DNA of 64,000 nucleotides from positions 1 through 64,000 of the forward strand of contig DASPNP010000041.1 in the NCBI GenBank assembly GCA_035626475.1, given 5' to 3'. The notes under the pieces are model-generated. The model had not been told where the DNA came from. It searched no databases and was given only the letters and a program-made list of their open reading frames with translations. Positions 8,369 through 16,497 of the stretch are shown piece after piece. This DNA is from DASPKT01 sp035626475 (GTDB lineage: Bacteria > Pseudomonadota > Alphaproteobacteria > Azospirillales > Azospirillaceae). The stretch's first letter is position 1. Each line of letters starts with the position of its first letter. The position numbers and the translations under genes were made by a program.

Positions 8369-8959
8369 ATGAAGACCCTCATCCTCCCCGCCCTTTCCCT
8401 GGGCCTGGCCGCGGGCCTGCTGGCCGTCGGCTCCGCATCGGCGGCCGAGCAGCTGAAGTCGCAGACCGGCTACAAGCTGACGGTCAAGGCGGTGGAGGCC
8501 TGCCAGAACGGGCAGATCGCCATCTACAAGGAGGCGGCGAAGAATGCCCGCCTGAAGTCCGAGCTGGAGAACATGCCGGACGCGTCCAACGACGAGTCCT
8601 TCGAGCAGTTCGCCGCCTTCATGAAGCAGGAGGCGCCGCTGGCCTCGGCCATCCTGACCAAGAACGGCTGCTCGCCCGACGAGCTGGCGCGCCAGCTGGG
8701 CTCGTTCCTGGAAGCCGGTTTCGCCATGATGGCCGAGCAGGCCGGCGGCAAGAAGATCGACATGGACCCGGTCATGCGGGAGAACGCGACCTTCCTCATG
8801 CAGAACCAGGCCATGTTCGAGAAGAAGCAGGCCGAGGTCGAGGCCGCCGAGAAGGCCGCCGGCCTGAAGCGCAAGGGCGAGGACGAGGAACTCGGCGACG
8901 AGGCCCCCGAGGAGGAGCCCGTCGAGGAGGAACCCGCCCCGGCGCCGAAGAAGAAGTAA
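8369..8959 (+). CDS. Hypothetical exported protein with acidic C-terminal tail
   Basis: A 196-residue protein I do not recognise. Residues 1-26 form a clear signal peptide ending ASA-AEQ, so it should reach the periplasm. The mature part is mostly alpha-helical, with two cysteines (in EACQNG and KNGCSPDE) that could form a disulphide. The tail from about 165 is very acidic (Glu/Pro repeats) and ends in three lysines. It is transcribed alone, divergently from argJ, and interrupts the usual argJ-ppiC neighbourhood. Codon use is like that of its neighbours. Confidence 0.8.
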   Translation: MKTLILPALSLGLAAGLLAVGSASAAEQLKSQTGYKLTVKAVEACQNGQIAIYKEAAKNARLKSELENMPDASNDESFEQFAAFMKQEAPLASAILTKNGCSPDELARQLGSFLEAGFAMMAEQAGGKKIDMDPVMRENATFLMQNQAMFEKKQAEVEAAEKAAGLKRKGEDEELGDEAPEEEPVEEEPAPAPKKK

Positions 8960-8972
8960 GGATCGCGCTTTT

Positions 8973-9163
8973 ATCCCTCTCCCCCTGAGGGAGAGGGATG
9001 GGACCCAAACCGCAGGTTTGGGAGGGTGAGGGGTCGGCGGGCGACAGCCCGACGTTCTCACCCGCTGGTCCAGGATTCTCCGTCGAGTGGCCGCTTCGCG
9101 GCACCCCTCATCCTCCCCAAGCAGGCTTGGGACCCCATCCTTCTCCCTCAAGGGGAGAAGGAT
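8973..9163. repeat. Extragenic element, family C (copy C1)
   Basis: About 190 bases that begin and end with small hairpins of the type ATCCCTCTCCCCCTGAGGGA (start) and CCTTCTCCCTCAAGGGGAG (end). Inner conserved pieces are GGTGAGGGGTCGGC, ACGTTCTC and CCCCTCATCCTCCCC. Copies lie at 35845-36042 and 42271-42470. No gene is inside. It accounts for most of the 302-base gap between the exported-protein gene and the parvulin gene. Confidence 0.8.
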
Positions 9164-9206
9164 CAGGGTATGCGCCGCCCGAGGACAGCTCCCCCGAAAT
9201 GACGAA

Positions 9207-9239
9207 GGGCGCGGTGGCCTGGACCACCGCGCCCTTTTT
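9207..9239 (+). terminator. Intrinsic terminator between convergent genes
   Basis: An 11-base perfect stem (GGGCGCGGTGG, 9207-9217, with CCACCGCGCCC, 9224-9234), six-base loop and five Ts. The U-run favours the plus strand, but the hairpin lies just after the stop of the minus-strand parvulin gene and may end both transcripts. Confidence 0.85.
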
Positions 9240-9261
9240 CATGTCCGGCTTATGCGGCCGG

Positions 9262-10224
9262 TCAGTTCTTCTTCTCGGTCGTCGGGGCCGGGGCCGACTG
9301 GCGGTTGCCCCCGGTGATCGGCGCGTCGCCCGCCGGGGTCTTGGTGGTGGCGGCCGGCAGCGCCGAGCCGTCCAGGCCGTAGACCTCGATCTTGGCGGTC
9401 TTGCGCAGATCCTCGACGATGGTGCCGGCGATCTCCTGGGCCATCGCCTCGCGGATCTGCGGGGCGGCCTGCTCGAAGGTCGGCGGGGTGCGCTTGCGCT
9501 TGTCCTCGACCTTGATGACGTGGAAGCCGAACTGGGTCTCCACCGGGGCCTTGCTGACCTCGCCCGCCTTCATGGCGAAGGCGGCCTTGGAGAAGGGCTC
9601 GACCATCTCGTCGGCGACGAAGTAGCCGAGGTCGCCCTGCTGCGAGGCGGCGGCGGTGTCGATCTTCTGCTCGGCCGCCAGCTTGGCGAAGTCGGCGCCG
9701 CCGGCCAGCTGCTTGATGACCGCGTCGGCCTCTTCCTTGGTCTTGGTCAGGATGTGGCGGGCGCGGACCTCGTCCTGCGGCGGGTTGGCCTTGACCCACT
9801 CGTCATACTTCTTGCGCATGCCGGCCTCGGTGATCTTCGAGTCGATCTGCTTGACCAGGTAGGCCTCCTGGACGAAGCGCTCTTCCGCCTGCTTCACCTT
9901 GGCCTTCACTTCCTTGCTGTCCTGCAGCTTGGCCTTGTAGGCGGCGTCGGCGACCAGCTTGGAGTTCACGATCTGCTCCAGCAGCGGCTGGTAGATCTGC
10001 TGCAGCGGCATCTGCTGCACCTGCGGCGGCAGCTGCTCCAGCGCGGCCAGGAACTCGGTGCGGCGGACCTCCTTGCCGTTGACGCGGGCCACGACCGGGT
10101 CGGGCTCGGCGGTCTTGGCGGCCGGGGCGGCGGGCGCCGGAGTGGTCTGGGCCAGCGCGACGGTCGCGGCGGAGGAAGCGAGAACCGCGGACAGGGCGGC
10201 CACACGCAGCATCGGAACGAGCAT
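9262..10224 (-). CDS. Periplasmic peptidylprolyl isomerase, parvulin (SurA/PpiC type)
   Basis: Foldase that isomerises X-Pro bonds in exported proteins. The 320-residue product begins MLVPMLRVAALS, with a signal peptide ending ALA-QTT near residue 26, then a SurA-like N-terminal helical region and one parvulin domain at about 155-250 (VRARHILTKTKEEAD through QFGFHVIKVED). The frame extends to 10386 but the upstream part is antisense-like spacer; ATG 10224 has GAGGAA upstream and gives the signal peptide. The C-terminal tail after 280 is Ala/Thr/Pro rich. Its position next to secA, divergent, fits a role with secreted proteins. Confidence 0.9.
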   Translation of the reverse strand: MLVPMLRVAALSAVLASSAATVALAQTTPAPAAPAAKTAEPDPVVARVNGKEVRRTEFLAALEQLPPQVQQMPLQQIYQPLLEQIVNSKLVADAAYKAKLQDSKEVKAKVKQAEERFVQEAYLVKQIDSKITEAGMRKKYDEWVKANPPQDEVRARHILTKTKEEADAVIKQLAGGADFAKLAAEQKIDTAAASQQGDLGYFVADEMVEPFSKAAFAMKAGEVSKAPVETQFGFHVIKVEDKRKRTPPTFEQAAPQIREAMAQEIAGTIVEDLRKTAKIEVYGLDGSALPAATTKTPAGDAPITGGNRQSAPAPTTEKKN

Positions 10225-10557
10225 AGGGGAGAGTTCCTCAGGGTAGGGACTGGACGAGCGGGGCGACGGCGGAGGCAACCCATGGGTAGGCCCACCTTCG
10301 GCACCCCGCCTTAAACCACGGGACGGGGTGCCGGGCAAGCGGCGGCTGGGAAATGCGCCCGCCCCGCCCCGGATAATCACAAGCACCGGAAAATGGCGGG
10401 ATCGGGGCGAGCCATGCGCCGGGCGGCCTATGACAAGGCGTCGCTGCGCCCCGTCTTGCGTTGACGATCCGGTGCCACGGGCTTATGTGACACGCGGTCC
10501 CAACTGTCCAAGGGCCGGCCCCGCCGCGCCCTCGCCCATCCCTGCCCTGAGGTTTTC
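10225..10557. other. Divergent intergenic region ppiC/secA
   Basis: 333 bases without a gene. It holds the ribosome site of the parvulin gene at its left end and a good sigma-70 promoter for secA at 10461-10489. An inverted pair GGCACCCCG (10297-10309 area) / CGGGGTGCC (10325-10333 area) may form a hairpin. I see no small ORF of note. Confidence 0.5.
10461..10489 (+). promoter_or_regulatory. Sigma-70-type promoter for secA
   Basis: TTGACG (10461-10466) and TATGTG (10484-10489) are separated by 17 bases. Transcription would start near 10496, giving a leader of about 60 bases before the secA ATG at 10558. Confidence 0.65.
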
Positions 10558-13290
10558 ATGTTCGGTGCCATCGCCCGCAAGCTGTTCGGCAGCGCCAACG
10601 ACCGCGTTGTCAAGGGCCTGCGGGCCAAGGTCGAGTCCATCAACGCGATCGAGCCGAAGCTGGTCTCGCTGTCCGACGACGAGCTGCGCATGCGCACCGA
10701 CTGGCTGCGCGACCGGGTCGCCAACGGCGAGAGCCTGGACGACATCCTGCCGGACGCCTTCGCCACCGTGCGCGAGGCGGCCAAGCGCACGCTGGGCCAG
10801 CGCCACTTCGACACGCAGCTGATGGGCGGCATGGTCCTGCACCAGGGCCGCATCGCCGAGATGCGCACCGGCGAGGGCAAGACGCTGGTGGCGACCCTGG
10901 CCGTGTACCTGAACGCGCTGGAGGGCAAGGGCGTCCACGTCGTCACCGTGAACGACTATCTGGCCAAGCGCGACAGCGCCTGGATGGGCAAGGTCTACAA
11001 CTTCCTGGGCCTGACCACCGGCTGCATCGTCCATGGGCTGGACGACGACGAGCGCCGCGCCGCCTACGCCGCCGATATCACCTACGGCACGAACAACGAG
11101 TTCGGCTTCGACTATCTGCGCGACAACATGAAGTTCCGCCTGCAGGACATGGTCCAGCGCGACTTCAACTTCGCCATCGTCGACGAGGTCGACAGCATCC
11201 TGGTCGACGAGGCGCGCACGCCGCTGATCATCTCCGGCCCGTCCACCGACAGCTCCGAGCTGTACATGGCGGTCGACACGGTCATGGCGCATCTGGTCGA
11301 GGGCGACTACGAGAAGGACGAGAAGGCCAAGGCCGTCTCCCTGACCGAGGCCGGCACCGAGAAGGTGGCCCAGATCCTGACCCAGATGGGCCTGCTGAAG
11401 ACCGGCGACCTCTACGACATCCAGAACATCAGCCTGGTCCACCACACCAACCAGGCGCTGCGGGCGCACAAGCTCTTCACCCGCGACGTGGACTACATCG
11501 TGAAGGATGACAAGGTCATCATCATCGACGAGTTCACCGGCCGCATGATGGAGGGGCGCCGCTACTCCGAGGGCCTGCACCAGGCGCTGGAGGCGAAGGA
11601 GCACGTCACCATCCAGCGCGAGAACCAGACGCTGGCCTCCATCACCTTCCAGAACTATTTCCGCCTCTACCCGAAGCTGGCCGGCATGACCGGCACGGCC
11701 ATGACCGAGGCGTCGGAGTTCCAGGAGATCTACGGGCTGGAGGTGGTCGACATGCCGACCAACCTGCCGGTCAAGCGCCAGGACCATGACGACGAGGTCT
11801 ACCGCAGCGCGCGGGAGAAGTACGACGCCATCATCAAGCTGGTGGAGGAGTGCCGGGAGCGCAACCAGCCGATCCTGGTCGGCACCGTCTCGATCGAGAA
11901 GTCGGAGCTGCTGGCCGAGCTGCTGAAGAAGAAGGGCATCCCGCACCATGTGCTGAATGCCCGCTTCCACGAGCAGGAGGCCTACATCGTCTCCCAGGCC
12001 GGCCGTCCGGGTGCCGTCACCATCGCCACCAACATGGCCGGCCGCGGCACCGACATCCAGCTGGGCGGCAATGTCGACATGCGCATCGCCATCGAGCTGG
12101 CCGAGGTCACCGACGAATCGCTGCGCGCGCGCCGCGAGGCGGAGATCCGCGCCGAGGTGGCGGCGGGCAAGGAGACGGCGCTGGCCGCCGGCGGCCTCTA
12201 CGTCGTCGGCACCGAGCGGCACGAGAGCCGCCGCATCGACAACCAGCTGCGCGGCCGCTCCGGCCGCCAGGGCGACCCGGGCGCGTCCAAGTTCTTCCTG
12301 TCGCTGGAAGACGACCTGATGCGCATCTTCGGCTCGCAGCGGATGGACGGCATGCTGCAGCGCCTCGGCCTGCAGGAGGGCGAGGCCATCATCCATCCCT
12401 GGATCAACAAGGCGCTGGAGAAGGCCCAGCAGCGCGTCGAGGCGCACAATTTCGAGATCCGCAAGAACCTGCTCAAGTACGACAACGTCATGAACGACCA
12501 GCGCAAGGTCGTGTACGAGCAGCGCCGCGAGATCATGGAGGCGGCGGACGTCAAGGACGACGTCGAGGAGATGCGCCGCGAGACCATCCAGGACATGGTC
12601 GCCAAGGCCATCCCGGCCAACGCCTATGCCGAGCAGTGGAACATGGACCTGCTGCACGAGGAGTGCCTGCGCATCCTCGGCCTGGACCTGCCGGTGCGCG
12701 ACTGGGCCAAGGAGGAGGGCATCGGCGAGGCCGAGATCGAGGAGCGCCTGCAGCAGGCCGCCGAGGCGGTCATGAAGGCCAAGGAGGAGTCCTACGGCCC
12801 AGAGATCATGCGCTCCATCGAGAAGAGCCTGCTGCTGCAGCTGCTCGACCAGCAGTGGAAGGACCACCTGCTGTCGCTGGACCATCTGCGCCAGGGCATC
12901 AATCTGCGCGCCTACGCCCAGCGCGATCCGCTGAACGAGTACAAGCGCGAGGCCTTCGACCTCTTCGAGAAGATGCTGACGCATCTGCGCGAGACGGTCA
13001 CGACCGTGCTGATGCACGTCCAGATGCGCCAGCCCGAGCCCGAGTTCGTGCCGCCGCCGATGGACATGTTCGAGACGCGCCGGGACCCGGCCCTGGCCCC
13101 GGCCGGCGGCGACGCCCTGCCCGAGGGCATGGTCCGCCGCTCCGCGGGCCCGGCCTACGGCGCCGGCGCCCTGCCCCAGGCCCAGGAGATCGTCTCCGGC
13201 CAGGAGCAGTGGCGCGACACGCCCCGCAACTCCCCCTGCCCCTGCGGCAGCGGCAAGAAGTTCAAGCACTGCCACGGCGCGATTGTGTGA
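10558..13290 (+). CDS. secA: Preprotein translocase ATPase SecA
   Basis: Motor ATPase that drives unfolded preproteins through SecYEG. The 910-residue product is full length. Walker A is EMRTGEGKTLVA at about 100-111, the DEAD-type motif is IVDEVDSILVDEAR near 207-220, and the helicase-like motif GRGTDIQLGG is near 494. The helical scaffold and wing domains follow. The C-terminus has the zinc-binding SEC-C motif CPCGSGKKFKHCHG, the SecB and ribosome docking site. It starts at ATG 10558 with a promoter about 70 bases upstream. A 930-codon open frame on the opposite strand is a codon-bias shadow. Confidence 0.98.
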   Translation: MFGAIARKLFGSANDRVVKGLRAKVESINAIEPKLVSLSDDELRMRTDWLRDRVANGESLDDILPDAFATVREAAKRTLGQRHFDTQLMGGMVLHQGRIAEMRTGEGKTLVATLAVYLNALEGKGVHVVTVNDYLAKRDSAWMGKVYNFLGLTTGCIVHGLDDDERRAAYAADITYGTNNEFGFDYLRDNMKFRLQDMVQRDFNFAIVDEVDSILVDEARTPLIISGPSTDSSELYMAVDTVMAHLVEGDYEKDEKAKAVSLTEAGTEKVAQILTQMGLLKTGDLYDIQNISLVHHTNQALRAHKLFTRDVDYIVKDDKVIIIDEFTGRMMEGRRYSEGLHQALEAKEHVTIQRENQTLASITFQNYFRLYPKLAGMTGTAMTEASEFQEIYGLEVVDMPTNLPVKRQDHDDEVYRSAREKYDAIIKLVEECRERNQPILVGTVSIEKSELLAELLKKKGIPHHVLNARFHEQEAYIVSQAGRPGAVTIATNMAGRGTDIQLGGNVDMRIAIELAEVTDESLRARREAEIRAEVAAGKETALAAGGLYVVGTERHESRRIDNQLRGRSGRQGDPGASKFFLSLEDDLMRIFGSQRMDGMLQRLGLQEGEAIIHPWINKALEKAQQRVEAHNFEIRKNLLKYDNVMNDQRKVVYEQRREIMEAADVKDDVEEMRRETIQDMVAKAIPANAYAEQWNMDLLHEECLRILGLDLPVRDWAKEEGIGEAEIEERLQQAAEAVMKAKEESYGPEIMRSIEKSLLLQLLDQQWKDHLLSLDHLRQGINLRAYAQRDPLNEYKREAFDLFEKMLTHLRETVTTVLMHVQMRQPEPEFVPPPMDMFETRRDPALAPAGGDALPEGMVRRSAGPAYGAGALPQAQEIVSGQEQWRDTPRNSPCPCGSGKKFKHCHGAIV

Positions 13291-13495
13291 TGGACGCTGG
13301 GTGTGAGTAGGTAATGGCGCCGAAGCCGGCCTCTCACATCACCGTTGCTCCGCGGCGAATTCTTCGGCACCTTAGATTCACTCGGTCATCCGGCCGAGCA
13401 ACTTGCCTCGTCCTCGGGACATGGCACCTAGTCGCGGCGAGCCATCGAGCTTCGCCACTGGGAATTGGTTAATCCAGGACAATGGGAACTTCGAC

Positions 13496-14008
13496 ATGCC
13501 GTTACCGACGCATCTTCTCACTTGCCTTGCTGCCGAGAATCGGCTCAAGCCGGACCCGTTGTGCAAACCCCTTGTCAAGGAACGGACCGGCTATTCTCAA
13601 ATCATTTTCAGAAAGCCTAGCGAAACCGAAGGCCTCAATCTCACGGGGTTCGACTGGTACGTCAGAAAGGGCAGCTTTGGCCTGTCCATTCAGAGCCCTT
13701 TCGATGCCCAATTAGCGCGCGACACGCTGACGATTCTTTTCCCCGCCGGCATCACCGTCATCGACGGAGACGGCAATCAGCATTTGGGGCGCTGGCACGA
13801 TACGGATTGGAGCGGACACCCAGCGGTGCAGTTGATCTTCGAGCGCACCGAACAGGGCCAGAATTTCCCTCAGACCGAGTTTGGCGAGTATCAGCGTGCC
13901 TTGTTTCGTGGCTTTATGTTGGAGCAGCTTATTGCCCAGACGCTGCCGGTAGTCAAATCGCTGGTCGCCGCCAAAATTGCCAGCAAGACTGGGGCTTCGA
14001 CCGCATAA
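13496..14008 (+). CDS. Hypothetical protein in lower-GC patch
   Basis: A 170-residue soluble protein I cannot assign. It begins MPLPTHLLTCLAAENRLK and contains aromatic-rich beta-type stretches (FDWYVRKGSFGLSIQ, HDTDWSGHP) and an amphipathic C-terminal helix (QTLPVVKSLVAAKIASK). There is no signal peptide or membrane segment. The frame is open upstream to a TTG at 13403 and an ATG at 13421; ATG 13496 with GGGA eight bases upstream is my choice, not a certainty. Base composition is visibly less GC-rich than flanking genes and codon use is mixed (AGC/TCA/TTA present), suggesting acquisition by transfer. Confidence 0.55.
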   Translation: MPLPTHLLTCLAAENRLKPDPLCKPLVKERTGYSQIIFRKPSETEGLNLTGFDWYVRKGSFGLSIQSPFDAQLARDTLTILFPAGITVIDGDGNQHLGRWHDTDWSGHPAVQLIFERTEQGQNFPQTEFGEYQRALFRGFMLEQLIAQTLPVVKSLVAAKIASKTGASTA

Positions 14009-14107
14009 GCCGAAACGGTGGACCACGCGCTCGGCAATGTGGCCTCGGTCACTCCGCTGCCGGTGCGCTTCAACACTTCAACTGAAAGTAGGGGCGGCAA
14101 CAGCGAA

Positions 14108-14198
14108 GTAGGTTGTAGTTCGCATGGAGCGGAGTGCGATACGACATTTCTCAAGCAGGGACGTGTCGCATTGCGCCTGCGGCTCCATGTGACCTAGG
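14108..14198. repeat. Extragenic repeat, family A (copy A1, degenerate pair)
   Basis: Two diverged arms, TAGGTTGTAGTTCGCATGGA and its imperfect complement ending CCATGTGACCTAGG, enclose TGCGATACGAC and GTGTCGCATTGCG. The same motif is better preserved at 27478-27561, 35779-35812, 40046-40129, 53502-53539 and 57448-57483. It lies between the unknown protein gene and the ribbon-helix-helix-like gene. Confidence 0.65.
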
Positions 14199-14220
14199 GT
14201 GGTGCCCCTGAGAAACGACA

Positions 14221-14514
14221 TCATCCTCGCTCGAGCATATCCTCACCGAAGAAGTGGTCCGGCACGGTCCCTTGGTTGGCCGTAAGCGCGTCCAGGAAAA
14301 CATCTTCCAGCGCGACCTTCGCCAGGGCGTAGGTCAGGAGCTCAGTGTCGGATTTGATTCCTGACCTCTTCTTCGCGGCCTGTAACAGCAGGGCTGGCAC
14401 TCGGACGATGAGGGGCGGTCCTTCGGCTCCGAGCAGACCTAAGCGCTCCGCGTCGCGAATAAGGTTGGCGCGTCGTCTTGTCGCCATGTTGGCCTTCGCC
14501 GTCCTGCCAGACAT
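14221..14514 (-). CDS. Ribbon-helix-helix-like small protein (antitoxin-like)
   Basis: A 97-residue basic protein starting MSGRTAKANMATRRRANLIRD. The centre (PLIVRVPALLLQAAKKRSG) followed by KSDTELLTYALAKVALED reads like a short beta strand plus two helices, as in ribbon-helix-helix DNA-binding proteins and antitoxins. The frame is open far upstream into the 3' end of the next gene, but ATG 14514 has an excellent GGAGG six bases upstream. No toxin gene lies next to it, so a full toxin-antitoxin pair is not supported. The function is inferred only from its shape. Confidence 0.6.
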   Translation of the reverse strand: MSGRTAKANMATRRRANLIRDAERLGLLGAEGPPLIVRVPALLLQAAKKRSGIKSDTELLTYALAKVALEDVFLDALTANQGTVPDHFFGEDMLERG

Positions 14515-14687
14515 CCGCCACCTCCCGCCTTCTTTCAGCAGAGTGGGCTTTTGTTCGAAGCGTGCAAGGGGGCGAAAAAGAAAGAACCGGCGGCGCCCCT
14601 TCTGGGCGGCCGCCAGTTCGCGGGCGGGGGAGACGGGATGCTGCCTTGCCCGACGAAGCGGCAAGGGAGCCCGACCGCCCGTAGGGC

Positions 14688-16310
14688 TCAGACGAAGAAG
14701 TGAATCTGCGTCCGGTCGTAGCCGGTGCCGACCATGACCGGCTGGCCTTTGGTCACCTTCAGGTCGTGGGCGAAGAAGTAGACGGCCTGCTTCCAATGGT
14801 TGGTGCGGGCGGCGGACTTGGAGCTGTAGGTGACCTCCTCGTCCATGTGCAGGTCGAACCAGAAGGCGACGCCGTGCACGGTGCCGGTCTCGGCGGCGTT
14901 GATGGTCAGCGTCTTCAACTCGCTGTCGGCCATGGGCTGGCGGAAGTCGAACTTCCAGGCGGCGAAGGGCTCGGACAGCATGCGGTGCGGGTCGCCGGCC
15001 AGGTCGATGACCTGGTAGCCCGGGGTGCGGAACTGGTCGAACCGGCTCATGTCGAAGCCGCTGACGGTGCGCACCGGGCTCATGCGGCGCAGCTCGTCGG
15101 CCTGGATCAGCTGGCCGTAGACGGTGGCCGCCGCCGGGATGATCTTCGCGCCCGGCTTCACCAGGTTGCGGCGGGCATGCTGCAGGATGGCCAGCATGTC
15201 GGGGGCCAGCATGCCGACATTGATCAGCTCGGAGACGAAGACGTCCGCCTTTTCCGGCAGATCCTGGCCGACCACCAGCTCGGTGGACTTCTTGGCGACG
15301 ACGCTGATGCGGTCGGCATAGCCGTTCAGCGCGATGGTCTCGCGCGCCACCTCGACCAGCGGCTGGTGCATCTCGCAGGTGACGACCTTCGCGGCGCCGG
15401 CGCGGGCGGCCATCATGGCCACCAGGCCGGAGCCCGTGCCGACCTCCAGCACCACGTCGCCCGGCTTCACCGCCCGCAGCAGCGCCGCCTCGTAGGCGTC
15501 GTTGCGCTCATGGTCGTTGATCATGGGGATGTGCCAGGCCGGGACCTGGGTGGAGCGCAGCAGCTGCAGGGCGAACAGCACCGCCTGGTTGTCGGGGGCG
15601 CGGTTGTGGGCGCCGGTCAGCAGCGCCACCGCGTCGTCGACGCGGCCCTGGCCCTGGAAGACCTGGGACAGGCAGATGGCGGCCTCGAAGCGGGTCGGGT
15701 CGGCGGCCAGCACCGCGGCGAAGAGGCGGCCCGCCTCCTCCAGCCGGTCGGTGTAGAGCAGCAGGGCGCCCAGGTTGAACATGGCGTCGAGATTGTGCGG
15801 GCGCAGCGCCAGCGAGTGGCGGAAGCAGAACTCCGCCTCGTCCAGCACGCCCATCTCGCGCAGCGTGTTGCCCAGGTTGTTGTGCGCCTCGGCGTAGGAG
15901 GGGCGCAACTCGACCGCGGCGCGGAAGCAGGGTTCCGCCTCCTCCAGCCGGCCCAGCGCCCGCAGCGCGTTGCCCAGGTTGTTCTGGGCCAGCGGGTCGC
16001 GCGGGTCCAGCTCGACGGCCTTGCGGAAGCTCTCCTCCGCCTCCTCGAAGTGGCGGCAGCCATAGAGCAGCACGCCGCGGCTGTTGTGGTACTGGGCGTT
16101 GCCGCCGTCCAGCTCGATGGCCTTCTCGAACAGCTCGTGCGCCTCGACCGGACGGTTGGCGCGGAGCGCGATGATGCCCAGCAGGTGGGTGGCCTCGGAG
16201 TTCACGGGCTCCGCCGCCAGCGCGCTGCGGCAGCTCATCTCGGCCTCGGCGAGATATCCGGCCACCAGGTGCTGGCGGGACAGGCTCACGCAATCCTGCA
16301 CGAACGACAT
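14688..16310 (-). CDS. TPR-repeat protein fused to PRMT-like methyltransferase
   Basis: A 540-residue fusion. Residues 1-250 hold about seven tetratricopeptide repeats (for example NSRGVLLYGCRHFEEAEESF, AHNNLGNTLREMGVLDEAEF). Residues 255-540 form a SAM-dependent methyltransferase of the protein arginine methyltransferase type: motif I VLEVGTGSGLV (287-297), acidic Glu313 (CEMHQ), a double-E-loop-like SELINVGML with Glu361, and a THW-loop-like TNHWKQAVYFF (503-513) near the C-terminus. The second loop glutamate of classical PRMTs is not obvious. The arrangement recalls eukaryotic PRMT9 (TPR plus PRMT). Substrate is unknown. It is transcribed alone, after a terminator, next to polysaccharide-type genes. 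Confidence 0.85.
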   Translation of the reverse strand: MSFVQDCVSLSRQHLVAGYLAEAEMSCRSALAAEPVNSEATHLLGIIALRANRPVEAHELFEKAIELDGGNAQYHNSRGVLLYGCRHFEEAEESFRKAVELDPRDPLAQNNLGNALRALGRLEEAEPCFRAAVELRPSYAEAHNNLGNTLREMGVLDEAEFCFRHSLALRPHNLDAMFNLGALLLYTDRLEEAGRLFAAVLAADPTRFEAAICLSQVFQGQGRVDDAVALLTGAHNRAPDNQAVLFALQLLRSTQVPAWHIPMINDHERNDAYEAALLRAVKPGDVVLEVGTGSGLVAMMAARAGAAKVVTCEMHQPLVEVARETIALNGYADRISVVAKKSTELVVGQDLPEKADVFVSELINVGMLAPDMLAILQHARRNLVKPGAKIIPAAATVYGQLIQADELRRMSPVRTVSGFDMSRFDQFRTPGYQVIDLAGDPHRMLSEPFAAWKFDFRQPMADSELKTLTINAAETGTVHGVAFWFDLHMDEEVTYSSKSAARTNHWKQAVYFFAHDLKVTKGQPVMVGTGYDRTQIHFFV

Positions 16311-16441
16311 CGGTCTACTCCTTCACGTACGGCGTGGCCCCTCCGGGCCGAAAGCGGTTCGCCGGGTAAGGAGCAAGGGCCGTGCCAATGAAGAAGCGAC
16401 GTGATTCCAGAGACTTGGAAGAGGACACCCCGGAACGCGAA

Positions 16442-16472
16442 ACTCCGCCCGGCAAGGCTTGCCGGGCGGAGT
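16442..16472 (-). terminator. Terminator of the beta-propeller gene
   Basis: A 14-base perfect stem (16442-16455 with 16459-16472) and a three-base loop; on the minus strand it is followed by TTTCGCGTT. It lies 26 bases after the stop of the propeller gene and separates it from the TPR-methyltransferase gene. Confidence 0.8.
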
Positions 16473-16497
16473 CGGCGGAAGATTCCCGTGCCCCCGC

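Noticed and set aside
6935..9151. argJ extended at its N-terminus to 738 residues
   Set aside because: The upstream part crosses a repeat and the antisense of an exported-protein gene; ATG 8167 has a ribosome site and the conserved ArgJ start.
10483..13275. 930-codon open frame on the minus strand opposite secA
   Set aside because: It mirrors secA codons; the translation is Leu/Val/Asp/Gln-biased without any domain, as expected from very GC-rich third positions. SecA is certain.
14221..14514. A complete toxin-antitoxin module with the ribbon-helix-helix-like protein
   Set aside because: No toxin-like gene is adjacent on the same strand; the neighbour at 13496-14008 is convergent and does not resemble a toxin.
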